Assembly (NCBI RefSeq): GCF_002831665.1
Contig: NZ_CP025118.1
Location: forward strand, 868,001-932,000
DNA: 64,000 nucleotides
Source: Lacinutrix sp. Bg11-31
Lineage (GTDB): Bacteria; Bacteroidota; Bacteroidia; Flavobacteriales; Flavobacteriaceae
Reading direction: 5' to 3'
Shown here: positions 33,836 to 42,541 of the stretch, piece by piece
Numbering within the stretch: position 1 is the first letter of the stretch
Layout: every line of letters begins with the position of its first letter
The notes under the pieces: model-generated
Told to the model about the DNA's origin: nothing
What the model saw: only the letters and a program-made list of their open reading frames with translations
Databases searched by the model: none
Program-made: the position numbers and the translations under genes

Positions 33836-36661
33836 ATGCGTTTATTAAATCGAATCCTTCTATTAAGCATCATTTCACTTTTATTTAGTTGTTCAAATTC
33901 TGAAAAATTAGATTCTAAAGAAAAAGAGTTTAAAATTGATTATGAAAAATTCACACTAGATAATGGACTCGAAGTTATCCTTCACGAAGACCATAGTGAC
34001 CCAATTGTAGCGGTTGCAACCATGATGCATGTTGGTTCAAATAGAGAGAAACCTGGACGTACAGGATTTGCTCATTTTTTCGAACATATGAGTTTTAACG
34101 ACAGTGAAAATGTTCCTGTTGGTGCCAACCGAAAAATGATACCAGAATGGGGAGGAAGTAGAAATGGTGGAACTTCTAACGATTATACAGTATATTACGA
34201 AGTGGTGCCTAAAGATGCTTTTGAGAAGATTCTTTGGATAGATTCTGACCGTTTTGGATATATGATTAATACCGTAACTACAGAAGCTTTAGAACGCGAA
34301 AAGCAAGTAGTTAAAAACGAAAAGCGTCAGCGAGTAGATAATGCAGCTTATGGATATACAGATGAGATTAAACGTAAAAACCTATATCCAGAAACACATC
34401 CATACAATTGGACAGTAATTGGTGCTTTGCCAGATTTACAAGCTGCAACTATAGATGATGTTAAAGAGTTTTACAAGCAATATTATGGCGCAAGTAACGC
34501 CTCTTTAGTTATTGCAGGAGATATTGACATTGCAGAAACAAAAGCACTTGTTAAGAAATGGTTTGGAGAAATACCAAGTGGACCAGAAGTAGAAGCTTTA
34601 CAGCCAATGCCAGTGACTTTAGAGAAAACTAAATCATTGTATTTTGAAGATGGTTTTGCAAAACTACCCGAATTGCGCATGACGTTTCCAACCGTCGAAC
34701 AATATAACCAAGATAAATATGCGTTAGAAATTTTAGGTCAGTTGTTAAGCGGAAGTAAAAAAGCACCACTTTACAAAACAATTGTTGAAGAACAAAAATT
34801 AGCACCTAGCGTTGGAACCTATCAAAGTAGTAGCGAATTAGCAGGAGAGTTTGTTTTTATAGTGCGTGCAAATGCAGATGTAGATTTAGATAATGTAAAA
34901 ACGGCTATAGATCAAGGTTTAAAGCGTTTTGAAAAAGAAGGTGTTAATGAAAGTGATTTAAAACGTATTAAAGCAGAACTAGAAACCAATTTATATAGAG
35001 GAATTAGTACGGTTTTAAATAAGGCATTCCAATTAGTTGAAGATAATGAGTATAAAGGAGATCCAAGTTATATAACACAAACAGCAAAATTAACAAATGC
35101 TGTTTCTGCAGCAGATATTATGCGTGTGTTTACCAAATATATTAAAGGTAAAAATTATGTGATGACAAGCGTTGTACCGAAAGGAAGTTTAGATTTGGCT
35201 ATAGCTGAAGCTGACAAAGCAACCGTTTGGATTGAAGAAGTTAAAAAAGATGTCGCTAACGAAGAAGTAAGTCAAGGTGCCGAAGCTGTTTACGATAAAA
35301 CACCTTCAAAGCACGATAGAAGTGAACCTGCTTATGGAAAATTACCATTATTTAAATCTCCATCTGTATGGACAGATACGTTAACTAATGGCTTAACAAT
35401 TTATGGTATTGAAAATAACGAAGTGCCTTTAGTACAATTCGATATTACCATTCCTGGAGGACACGCATTAGACCCAATTAATAAATCTGGAGTAGCCAAT
35501 TTATTAAGCGATTTAATAATGGAAGGTACTGTAAACAAAACATCGGCAGATTTAGAAGAAGCCATAGGTCTTTTAGGTGCTAATATTAACACGTATTCAA
35601 CATTTGAAGATTTTCATATTACAGGTTCTTGTTTGGCTAAGAATTTCGATGAAACTATTGCCTTAGTAAAAGAGATTATTTTAGAGCCACGTTGGGACGA
35701 GAACGAGTATAATAGACTTAAAGATGCTTTAGAAACAAGCTTAAAAGGAAGGGAAGCTAATCCTAATAGTATTGCGTCTAAGGTTTATAATAAGTTAATA
35801 TATGGTGAAAATCATATATTTTCGGTTCCAAGTTCTGGAACTCAAGAATCTGTTAAAGTTATTAATATTCAAGACTTAAAAGCGTATTACAAGAATCTTT
35901 CACCAGAAAAAGCAACTTTTCATATAGCAGGTGCATTAGACAAAGCAACTATTAAAAACACATTATCTTCTTTAAATAATTGGAACACTAAAAGTGTAGC
36001 TATTCCAGAATATCAATTACCAGAAAGCACAAAGAAGAATCAATTGTATTTTATAGATTTTCCTGGAGCAAAACAATCTGTGGTTTTAATAGGCAAATTA
36101 GCGTTGTCTCAAGAAAATGATGAAGCAAATAATTTAAGCTTTGCTAACGAAATTTTAGGAGGTGGTTCAAGCGGAAAATTATTTCAAACTTTAAGAATAG
36201 GTAAAGGCTATACATATGGAGCTTATTCAAGTATAGTAGATAACAAGGAAGTATCACCTTTTACAATTAGAACAAGTGTAAGAGCGAATGCTACTTTAAA
36301 ATCGTTAGAGATTATTAAAAACATGGTTACTAATTATGCTAATGATTTTACAGAAACGGAAGTAGAACTTACCAAAAACAAAATTTTAAAAGGAAATACT
36401 AGAGCTTTCGAAAGTCTTGGAGCGCAATTAAGTATGCTTAGGAATATTAGTAAGTACAATTTGTCTCAAACTTTTACGGAAGACGATCAAGAAGAGCTAG
36501 TAAATATGACTTTAGAAGATTATAAAAATATTATTAATAAATATTTAGTTGAAGAAGACATGATTTATGTAATTGTAGGTGATAAAATGACTCAATTTGA
36601 AGAAGTTAAGAAGCTTGGAAAGACAATTGTTGAGTTAGATATTAATGGCAATAAGTTATAG
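33836..36661 (+). CDS. M16 family zinc metalloprotease lipoprotein
   Basis: The 941-residue protein is a full M16 peptidase with two tandem pitrilysin-type halves. The lipobox LFSC (cysteine 19) indicates anchoring in the envelope. The inverted zinc motif HFFEH (H80, E83, H84) and the downstream ALEREKQVVKNEKRQ glutamate give an active first half. The second half (about 500-930) lacks HxxEH and acts as the structural partner. Such enzymes degrade peptides in the periplasm. Confidence 0.93.
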   Translation: MRLLNRILLLSIISLLFSCSNSEKLDSKEKEFKIDYEKFTLDNGLEVILHEDHSDPIVAVATMMHVGSNREKPGRTGFAHFFEHMSFNDSENVPVGANRKMIPEWGGSRNGGTSNDYTVYYEVVPKDAFEKILWIDSDRFGYMINTVTTEALEREKQVVKNEKRQRVDNAAYGYTDEIKRKNLYPETHPYNWTVIGALPDLQAATIDDVKEFYKQYYGASNASLVIAGDIDIAETKALVKKWFGEIPSGPEVEALQPMPVTLEKTKSLYFEDGFAKLPELRMTFPTVEQYNQDKYALEILGQLLSGSKKAPLYKTIVEEQKLAPSVGTYQSSSELAGEFVFIVRANADVDLDNVKTAIDQGLKRFEKEGVNESDLKRIKAELETNLYRGISTVLNKAFQLVEDNEYKGDPSYITQTAKLTNAVSAADIMRVFTKYIKGKNYVMTSVVPKGSLDLAIAEADKATVWIEEVKKDVANEEVSQGAEAVYDKTPSKHDRSEPAYGKLPLFKSPSVWTDTLTNGLTIYGIENNEVPLVQFDITIPGGHALDPINKSGVANLLSDLIMEGTVNKTSADLEEAIGLLGANINTYSTFEDFHITGSCLAKNFDETIALVKEIILEPRWDENEYNRLKDALETSLKGREANPNSIASKVYNKLIYGENHIFSVPSSGTQESVKVINIQDLKAYYKNLSPEKATFHIAGALDKATIKNTLSSLNNWNTKSVAIPEYQLPESTKKNQLYFIDFPGAKQSVVLIGKLALSQENDEANNLSFANEILGGGSSGKLFQTLRIGKGYTYGAYSSIVDNKEVSPFTIRTSVRANATLKSLEIIKNMVTNYANDFTETEVELTKNKILKGNTRAFESLGAQLSMLRNISKYNLSQTFTEDDQEELVNMTLEDYKNIINKYLVEEDMIYVIVGDKMTQFEEVKKLGKTIVELDINGNKL

Positions 36662-36735
36662 TTTTTAAACATCTAAAAATCAGTAATTTAAGTTAAAAAT
36701 ATTAACATTAAATTATGAATAAAAAACAGCATCTT

Positions 36736-36751
36736 TGGCACATATATTGTA
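36736..36751 (+). promoter_or_regulatory. Sigma-54-like -24/-12 element
   Basis: TGGCACATATATTGTA matches TGGCACRNNNNTTGCW at all defined positions except the C of the -12 GC pair. It lies 36 nt before the serine hydrolase ATG. Confidence 0.4.
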
Positions 36752-36787
36752 TACTATATTGGTTACAATTAAAACTTAAAAAATTAA

Positions 36788-37702
36788 ATGAATAACACGA
36801 TAAAAAATGCGGTTTCTACGGTAGTATTGTTCTTAGGTATATTAGGTTTTTCACAAACCGAATTACCATTAAAAACAACTGAAGGAATTAATCCTATTGC
36901 AGACTTGCAAAATGCAGACTTGCAAAACCTTCTTCAAGCTGAAATTTATAAAAATAACACTTGGAAGAGTCTAATTCAAAATAAGAAGATGTCTGTTGCT
37001 ATTGTAGATTTAACAGACCAATGTAATATTAAATACGCTGGCTTAAATGATGACCACATGATGTATGCAGCGAGCTTACCAAAAATCGCAATATTATTAG
37101 CAGCAATGGATGCTATAGATAATGGTGAATTAAAAGACACTAAAGAAGTACGTAAGGATATGCGTTTAATGATTAGCAAATCTAACAATCAAGCATCTAC
37201 GCGTATGATTGATCGTGTTGGTTACGATAAAATTGAAGCTGTTTTAAGAGCACCAGAAAACAAACTTTATGACGAAGAAGTTGGTGGAGGACTTTGGGTT
37301 GGAAAACGATATGCAGCAGGAGGAAAACGTCATCCAGAGCCAATGAAAGGATTAAGTCATGCTGCAACTACAAAACAAGTTTGTAGCTTCTATTATCAAC
37401 TAGCTATGGGTAATTTGGTAAATACTGAACGCTCTAAGGAAATGTTAGAAATAATGAAAAATCCTGCTTTGCATCATAAATTTGTTAATACGTTAGATAA
37501 AATAGCACCTAAAGCAACAGTCTATAGAAAATCTGGTTCTTGGAAAAATTTTCATGCAGATTCTGCACTAGTTTGGGGACCAAAAAGAAAGTACATAATT
37601 GTAGCATTAATAGAAAACGATTTGGGTGAGCAAATTGCTAGAAATTTAGTAATACCAATTGAGAAAGTTCTTAAAAAATCACGTTCTTTAGCAAAAACAT
37701 AA
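36788..37702 (+). CDS. Class A beta-lactamase-fold serine hydrolase
   Basis: This 304-residue exported protein (signal peptide to about residue 22) has the three motifs of penicillin-binding/beta-lactamase enzymes: SLPK (S96 and K99), SNN (132-134) and KSG (248-250). The usual class A omega-loop Glu-166 motif is not evident, so activity on beta-lactams is uncertain. It may act on peptidoglycan. A homologous serine hydrolase lies at 41220. It is followed by the ATP/ADP-translocase-like gene after 11 nt. Confidence 0.85.
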   Translation: MNNTIKNAVSTVVLFLGILGFSQTELPLKTTEGINPIADLQNADLQNLLQAEIYKNNTWKSLIQNKKMSVAIVDLTDQCNIKYAGLNDDHMMYAASLPKIAILLAAMDAIDNGELKDTKEVRKDMRLMISKSNNQASTRMIDRVGYDKIEAVLRAPENKLYDEEVGGGLWVGKRYAAGGKRHPEPMKGLSHAATTKQVCSFYYQLAMGNLVNTERSKEMLEIMKNPALHHKFVNTLDKIAPKATVYRKSGSWKNFHADSALVWGPKRKYIIVALIENDLGEQIARNLVIPIEKVLKKSRSLAKT

Positions 37703-37713
37703 AAGACTTTTAG

Positions 37714-40551
37714 TTGTCCTTACTAAAAAACATACTTAATAAAACATTTGGATTAAGAGATGGTGAAATATACATCTCTTTTTTAATGCAGTTATATATC
37801 TTTATAATTATAACTGTGCTGTTAATTGTTAAGCCTACGGTTAACGCTCTATTTGTTAATAAACTTGGAGCAGATAGTTTACCGTATGGTTATTTGCTAG
37901 TAGCATTAGTTGCTGTACTAACCTCAATATTTTATAATCGAGCTGTTAGAGCATTTTCCTTACTTAAAGTAACCATTGGTTCTTTAGTTATTTTTAGTTT
38001 AGCGTTTATTGCATTAAGTATCGTTTTACATTACAATGTTCTTGAAAAAGGGTTACTCTATTTTTATTATTTAAGTATTTCTCTTTTCGCTGTAATTGCA
38101 ACATCTCAATTTTGGATCCTTGCCAATATGGTCTTTAATGCAAGAGAAGCTAAGCGTCTGTTTGGGTTTATTGGAGCAGGAGCAATAGCAGGTGGTGTGT
38201 TTGGAGGCTATTTAACAAGTGTTATTGTATCTTCTTACGGTAATAAATACGCTATATTTATTGCTGCACTTCTTATTTTGTGCTGTATTCCGATTATTCT
38301 AAAAATTTGGAGATTGAGAATCCGAAAAATGACAACTTATGTTAGAAAACAACGTAAAGATAACGAGTCTACTGTACAGGATTCTTCTTTCAAACTTATA
38401 TTAAAATCTAAGCATTTAACTTACTTAGCTTTAATAACAGGTATTAGTGTTATTGTAGCAAAATTGGTAGATTTTCAATTTAGTGATTTTGCAAATAAAG
38501 CCATTACAGATTCCGATGAATTGGCTTCTTTTTTTGGCTTTTGGTTCTCTACTTTTAATGTAATAGCCTTAGTACTTCAGTTATTTATTACAAACCGCTT
38601 TTTAAGCCGTTTGGGAGTTTCATCTACATTATTAATTTTACCTTTAGGTATTGCCTTGGGTAGTTTATTGTTTTTAACTTTTCCAGAACTTTGGGTTTTA
38701 GTTATTATAAAAGGTATCGATGGTAGTTTTAAGCAATCGCTAAATAAAGCAGCTGTAGAGTTATCCATAATGCCAATTCCAAACAATATTAAAAATCAAG
38801 CAAAATCATTTATTGACGTTGCAGTAGATAGTGTTGCTACTGGTGTTGCTGGTTTTTTACTTATTTTTTTAATAAAGAAATTAGATTTAAGCACTTCCTA
38901 TATTACAATTATAATTCTCTTTTTTGTCTTTATATGGATTCTTTTAATTTACAGATTGCGAGAAGCTTATTTTGATTCCTTTAGAACTAATATTCAAAAA
39001 ACATTAGTTGTTGAAGCTAAAGCAAAGAAGAGAGAAAAATACGAAACAACCTTAGTTGCTGCTAGACGTATTTTAAATTCTGGAGCTGAAAAAGAAATAT
39101 TAAGTCTTTTGGAGCAATTAAATCCCTATAGACTAATACCATTAAAGGATAGCATTATAAGTTTATTAGAGCATCCAGCGGATGCCGTTAAAACGGAAGC
39201 AATAAAACAATTATTTCAATACGATAAAGGAACAGCTATTAATAAAGTAGAGGCACTAGTTACAAAGCAAAACGACGATTTAGTTTACACTGCTTTAAAT
39301 TACATTATACATCATTCTAATATAAATACTAATGAGTTTTTTAATAAGTATTTAAATCATGAAACCGATTATATTTCTAATGCAGCCTTGCTATGTCTTG
39401 CAAAAGAAGGTGTAAACAATAGTAAGTTATCTCTTAAATACAATTTGCATTCAAGAATTGCAGAACATGTTAGAACTTTAAATACACCTGAAGGATTTAG
39501 TAGAAAAGAAGCTGTAGCAAAGTTATTAGTAACTATTGCATATTCTGGAATTGAGAAGTTTTATCCTTTTATAATTGTACATTTAAATAATAGAGATCAA
39601 TATATAGTGAAACATGCTATTAAAGCAGCAGGAATAACAGCTAATGAGCGTTTTGTTGATGAATTGTTGAATTATTTATCCATTAAAGAATATAGGAAAA
39701 ACGCAGTTAAAGCATTAAAAAATTATGGTACAGGAATAACTAAAACAATTTTAGATTTAGACAAGTCTGAAAACTTAGCAGATAATATCAAGCAACAATT
39801 ACCAAAAGTAATAAGTGCTTTTAACTCTCAAAATTCTGTAAAGATTTTATTAAGATTGTTAAAGAGTAATGATGTTGTTATAAGGCTTGAATCTTCAAAA
39901 GCTTTATTAAAATTAAGACAGAAAAATCAAGCGCTTTTTTATAATAAACGCATTTTTAAGAATGTAATATTAAGAGAAAGCAGGTACTATAAAAACACTA
40001 TAGATGCTATCGCATCAATCCAAAACACTATTAATCATGCCCTTTTAGAACCTGGAAACGATAATGTTACTGAGGTTTTTATTGCAAGGCAAAGTCTAAT
40101 AGACGTTTTAGACGATCAATTAGAAACAAGCTTAACGTGTATTTTTAAGCTGCTAAGTTTGGTTTACGATGAAGCAGATATTGGAGTTACTTATTCTGGT
40201 CTTTTTAGTGAAGTTAAAGAAGCAAGAGTTAATGCCTTAGAGTTCTTAGACAACCTGTTAAACTCCCAATTAAAGTCTAGAGTATTTCCATTAATAGAAC
40301 ATACTGTTATTGAGGAAGATCATTTTGATTCTATAATATTAAAAATTAATATTATTCCTGAAAAAGCATATTTATCGATGTTAATTAAAAGAAGAGGTAA
40401 ACGCGTTAAACTTGAGGTGTTACATCTTATTAAAGTACTTGATAATAAAAAATACGTCCCAATTGTAATGCCTTTAAAGAAGCATCGTAATAAGGACGTG
40501 AAATTCTTTGTTTACGCTACTATTGATAGCTTAACAGATGTTAGACGTTAA
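37714..40551 (+). CDS. ATP/ADP-translocase-like membrane protein fused to HEAT repeats
   Basis: The 945-residue protein has about 10-12 membrane segments in residues 20-415, with the AREAKRLFGFIGAGAIAGGVFGG segment seen in the Npt/TLC nucleotide transporter and MFS-like family. Its C-terminal half (about 430-940) consists of helical repeats of HEAT type (for example ALKNYGTGITKTILDL and repeated LLEHPADAVKTEAIKQLF units). The start is TTG (37714), because no ATG exists before the first membrane segment. Substrate is unknown; free-living Bacteroidota do not need ATP import, so another role is likely. Its stop lies in the left copy of a 13-bp repeat bounding a cassette-like insertion. Confidence 0.82.
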   Translation: MSLLKNILNKTFGLRDGEIYISFLMQLYIFIIITVLLIVKPTVNALFVNKLGADSLPYGYLLVALVAVLTSIFYNRAVRAFSLLKVTIGSLVIFSLAFIALSIVLHYNVLEKGLLYFYYLSISLFAVIATSQFWILANMVFNAREAKRLFGFIGAGAIAGGVFGGYLTSVIVSSYGNKYAIFIAALLILCCIPIILKIWRLRIRKMTTYVRKQRKDNESTVQDSSFKLILKSKHLTYLALITGISVIVAKLVDFQFSDFANKAITDSDELASFFGFWFSTFNVIALVLQLFITNRFLSRLGVSSTLLILPLGIALGSLLFLTFPELWVLVIIKGIDGSFKQSLNKAAVELSIMPIPNNIKNQAKSFIDVAVDSVATGVAGFLLIFLIKKLDLSTSYITIIILFFVFIWILLIYRLREAYFDSFRTNIQKTLVVEAKAKKREKYETTLVAARRILNSGAEKEILSLLEQLNPYRLIPLKDSIISLLEHPADAVKTEAIKQLFQYDKGTAINKVEALVTKQNDDLVYTALNYIIHHSNINTNEFFNKYLNHETDYISNAALLCLAKEGVNNSKLSLKYNLHSRIAEHVRTLNTPEGFSRKEAVAKLLVTIAYSGIEKFYPFIIVHLNNRDQYIVKHAIKAAGITANERFVDELLNYLSIKEYRKNAVKALKNYGTGITKTILDLDKSENLADNIKQQLPKVISAFNSQNSVKILLRLLKSNDVVIRLESSKALLKLRQKNQALFYNKRIFKNVILRESRYYKNTIDAIASIQNTINHALLEPGNDNVTEVFIARQSLIDVLDDQLETSLTCIFKLLSLVYDEADIGVTYSGLFSEVKEARVNALEFLDNLLNSQLKSRVFPLIEHTVIEEDHFDSIILKINIIPEKAYLSMLIKRRGKRVKLEVLHLIKVLDNKKYVPIVMPLKKHRNKDVKFFVYATIDSLTDVRR
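40538..40550 (+). repeat. Left 13-bp direct repeat of the cassette-like unit
   Basis: ATGTTAGACGTTA is the end of the translocase-like coding sequence (GAT GTT AGA CGT TAA) and recurs exactly at 41210-41222, 672 bp downstream. Confidence 0.75.
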
Positions 40552-40578
40552 TTATAATACTCATACCTTTAATAAAAA

Positions 40579-41112
40579 ATGAATTGGATTTTAAAAGCAA
40601 AACACTGGCAAATTTTTCTATTATTATTTCCTTTTATAATATTGACTTCGATTGATTTTCAAGGCGATTTAGGGAATTTATATTGGATTAATTTAATCGG
40701 GTTTAGTGCCATATTAATTTGGTTATTTCTTCTGACAAAGGAACTGATTAAAATGGTTCCGAAACAATACGGATTAAAAATTAATCTTTATTATATAAAT
40801 GCGATTCTATTTTCCGTTGTTTACTTTTCTGCTATGTATTTGAATGATGGAAACGATGTTAATTTTAGCGGAATTTATGCTCTATTCGGATTTTATCTAT
40901 TTTATGCTTTTCTGCAATCATTCGGATTCGCAGGTAGAATTATAAAATCAATGGAATTAAATCGGAAATCAAAAAAACGTGAAAGCATTGGATATTTCTT
41001 TCTCTTTGTGTTTTTACCAATCGGAATTTGGTTTTTGCAACCAAAAATAAACAAACTGAATAAAAGTATAGCGGAAGAAAAAATAACTACTGCCGACAAC
41101 GTGTATAATTAA
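40579..41112 (+). CDS. Orphan membrane protein carried by the cassette-like unit
   Basis: This 177-residue protein has about five membrane segments (near 10-27, 35-50, 68-87, 95-115 and 140-155), with basic loops RKSKKRES. I do not recognise it. Codon choice (CGG, TCG and GGA used more than in neighbours) looks foreign by eye. The last five codons fall inside the 3' structured repeat. The gene has no functional link to its neighbours. Confidence 0.72.
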   Translation: MNWILKAKHWQIFLLLFPFIILTSIDFQGDLGNLYWINLIGFSAILIWLFLLTKELIKMVPKQYGLKINLYYINAILFSVVYFSAMYLNDGNDVNFSGIYALFGFYLFYAFLQSFGFAGRIIKSMELNRKSKKRESIGYFFLFVFLPIGIWFLQPKINKLNKSIAEEKITTADNVYN

Positions 41113-41218
41113 TTGGTTTTAGACTGCTTACGAAAATCCATGCAGATTTTCTATCCAGTATTTATTTGATAACTTAGTTGCTTAACCACGCAACTAACCA
41201 TACACAAACATGTTAGAC
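41093..41218 (+). repeat. Structured 3' repeat of the cassette-like unit
   Basis: Three nested stems are visible: outer GTGTAT (41101-41106) with ATACAC (41200-41205), GAAAATC (41132-41138) with GATTTTC (41145-41151), and TAGTTGC (41175-41181) with GCAACTA (41190-41196). It ends in GTTAGAC. I recall similar elements after orphan genes in other Flavobacteriaceae. Confidence 0.6.
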
Positions 41219-41222
41219 GTTA
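41210..41222 (+). repeat. Right 13-bp direct repeat of the cassette-like unit
   Basis: Exact copy of 40538-40550. Its last three bases form the TTA stop codon of the convergent serine hydrolase gene. Confidence 0.75.
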
Positions 41223-42533
41223 GTTTCCGCCAGTATCATCTTTGTCTTTAAAGTTCTCATCTAATTTAGCATCGGAGTTTTCGTTGTTTTTTTCAATTAA
41301 ATCGTCAATCTTGCTTGCTAAATACATGTGTGCTCCAGCTGAATTCTTGTTTAATACGTTAGACATTAAACAAACAATGTATTTAGAGCCGTTGTTAGGA
41401 TGCTCTACAATAATAACAGAGTTCATATAATTAAATACATTTCCAGCATAATCCTTACAATTAGGATCTTTCTTTCTATCGCATTTGTAATAACTACCAG
41501 ACTTAAAATATACAGCAGCACTATCTAGTCTATTAGATTTTGCATAACGAATACGTCTATCTGTAGAGTAGAGTAGTCGTTTCATTTCAAGACTTGTATT
41601 TGTATCTACAATTTTACCTTGTTCTAGTTTTATAAACCATTTCATTAAACCTTTAGGCGTACCAATACTACCACCTTTTCTACCAACATACTTATCTGCT
41701 GTACGTGTAAACATACCACCAAGTCTCCAATCGTCTTCAGTTATTCCTAAAGTTCTTAAAGGTTCGTTTACAACCATATTTGCTAAGTTAGTTAAGCTAT
41801 CTCTTGGTGTGTCTTTAAAATAGTTTTCGCCTTGTTCTTCAGTTAAATTAACATAATCTGAACCAAAGGCAGCCATTAACATTGCCTCTCTGTACATAAC
41901 ACTTGCAGCACCATTATTACTCACAGAAACCATATGGTCTAACCATTCGAATAACGAAAATTTATCGCTAGCAACAACTTGTCTTTTTGTTAGTTTATCT
42001 TTTTCAATATCATAAATTGGCACAGTATGGTGATCTCCAGTTCCCCAATAACGAGAAGACACTTTAATATCTTTTAGGTACATAATACGCTGATCGAAAT
42101 CGGTACAAACCTTAGCCATTTGCGTAAATACAGCATTTAAAACAGCTATTTTACCAACACTTCCTGGTTGATAACCTACATTTTCTCTATAAGCTGCATA
42201 TTTTAAATCGTTAGCATTCGTCATGTCCATAACTGCTAAAGAATAAGCACCACTTGGTACCAAGCGTTTTATGCGTTCTGCAAATTCCTTATTCTCTACA
42301 AATAATTCTTTAATGCTATCTTCGGTTCTAGACGTTAAATTAAGTTTAATATCTGCTAACTTTTTATAGGCACCAAACGGAATACGGTTATAAGGCACAC
42401 TGTCTATTTGCATTTTATGTATTTGGTACAAACGTTTAATTCCAGTACGCTCGTAACCATCTATTGGATATGATATAAAACCAAAAGAAAGTAGAATACA
42501 AAGACCAATTGATACGTAGAATATTTTTTTCAT
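41220..42533 (-). CDS. Class A beta-lactamase-fold serine hydrolase, long form
   Basis: The 437-residue exported protein has a signal peptide or anchor (about 4-21) and the motifs SVGK (S125 and K128), SNN (205-207) and KSG (344-346), as in the hydrolase at 36788. It is longer, with an extra N-terminal region and a charged C-terminal tail (NENSDAKLDENFKDKDDTGGN). It is the second gene of an operon with the PPDK-like gene, 8 bp upstream on the minus strand. Peptidoglycan or another envelope ester or amide is the likely substrate. Confidence 0.84.
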   Translation of the reverse strand: MKKIFYVSIGLCILLSFGFISYPIDGYERTGIKRLYQIHKMQIDSVPYNRIPFGAYKKLADIKLNLTSRTEDSIKELFVENKEFAERIKRLVPSGAYSLAVMDMTNANDLKYAAYRENVGYQPGSVGKIAVLNAVFTQMAKVCTDFDQRIMYLKDIKVSSRYWGTGDHHTVPIYDIEKDKLTKRQVVASDKFSLFEWLDHMVSVSNNGAASVMYREAMLMAAFGSDYVNLTEEQGENYFKDTPRDSLTNLANMVVNEPLRTLGITEDDWRLGGMFTRTADKYVGRKGGSIGTPKGLMKWFIKLEQGKIVDTNTSLEMKRLLYSTDRRIRYAKSNRLDSAAVYFKSGSYYKCDRKKDPNCKDYAGNVFNYMNSVIIVEHPNNGSKYIVCLMSNVLNKNSAGAHMYLASKIDDLIEKNNENSDAKLDENFKDKDDTGGN

Positions 42534-42541
42534 AATATTTT

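Larger units (their letters stand above)
40551..41222 (+). mobile_element. Candidate mobile gene cassette
   Basis: The 672-bp unit between the two ATGTTAGACGTTA copies holds one gene with its start close to the left edge and a structured repeat at its 3' end. Deleting the unit would leave one copy of the 13-mer and bring the translocase-like gene and the convergent serine hydrolase gene end to end, with TAG closing one frame and TTA the other. The right edge GTTAGAC fits the GTTRRRY core of integron attC sites; the left inner edge (GACAAC) fits the matching core poorly. No integrase is in the window. Confidence 0.5.

Noticed and set aside
37714..37785. Start of the translocase-like gene at the internal ATG near 37785
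   Set aside because: That would remove the segment before the first membrane helix and leave a gap after the serine hydrolase gene; the TTG at 37714 fits the tight operon spacing.
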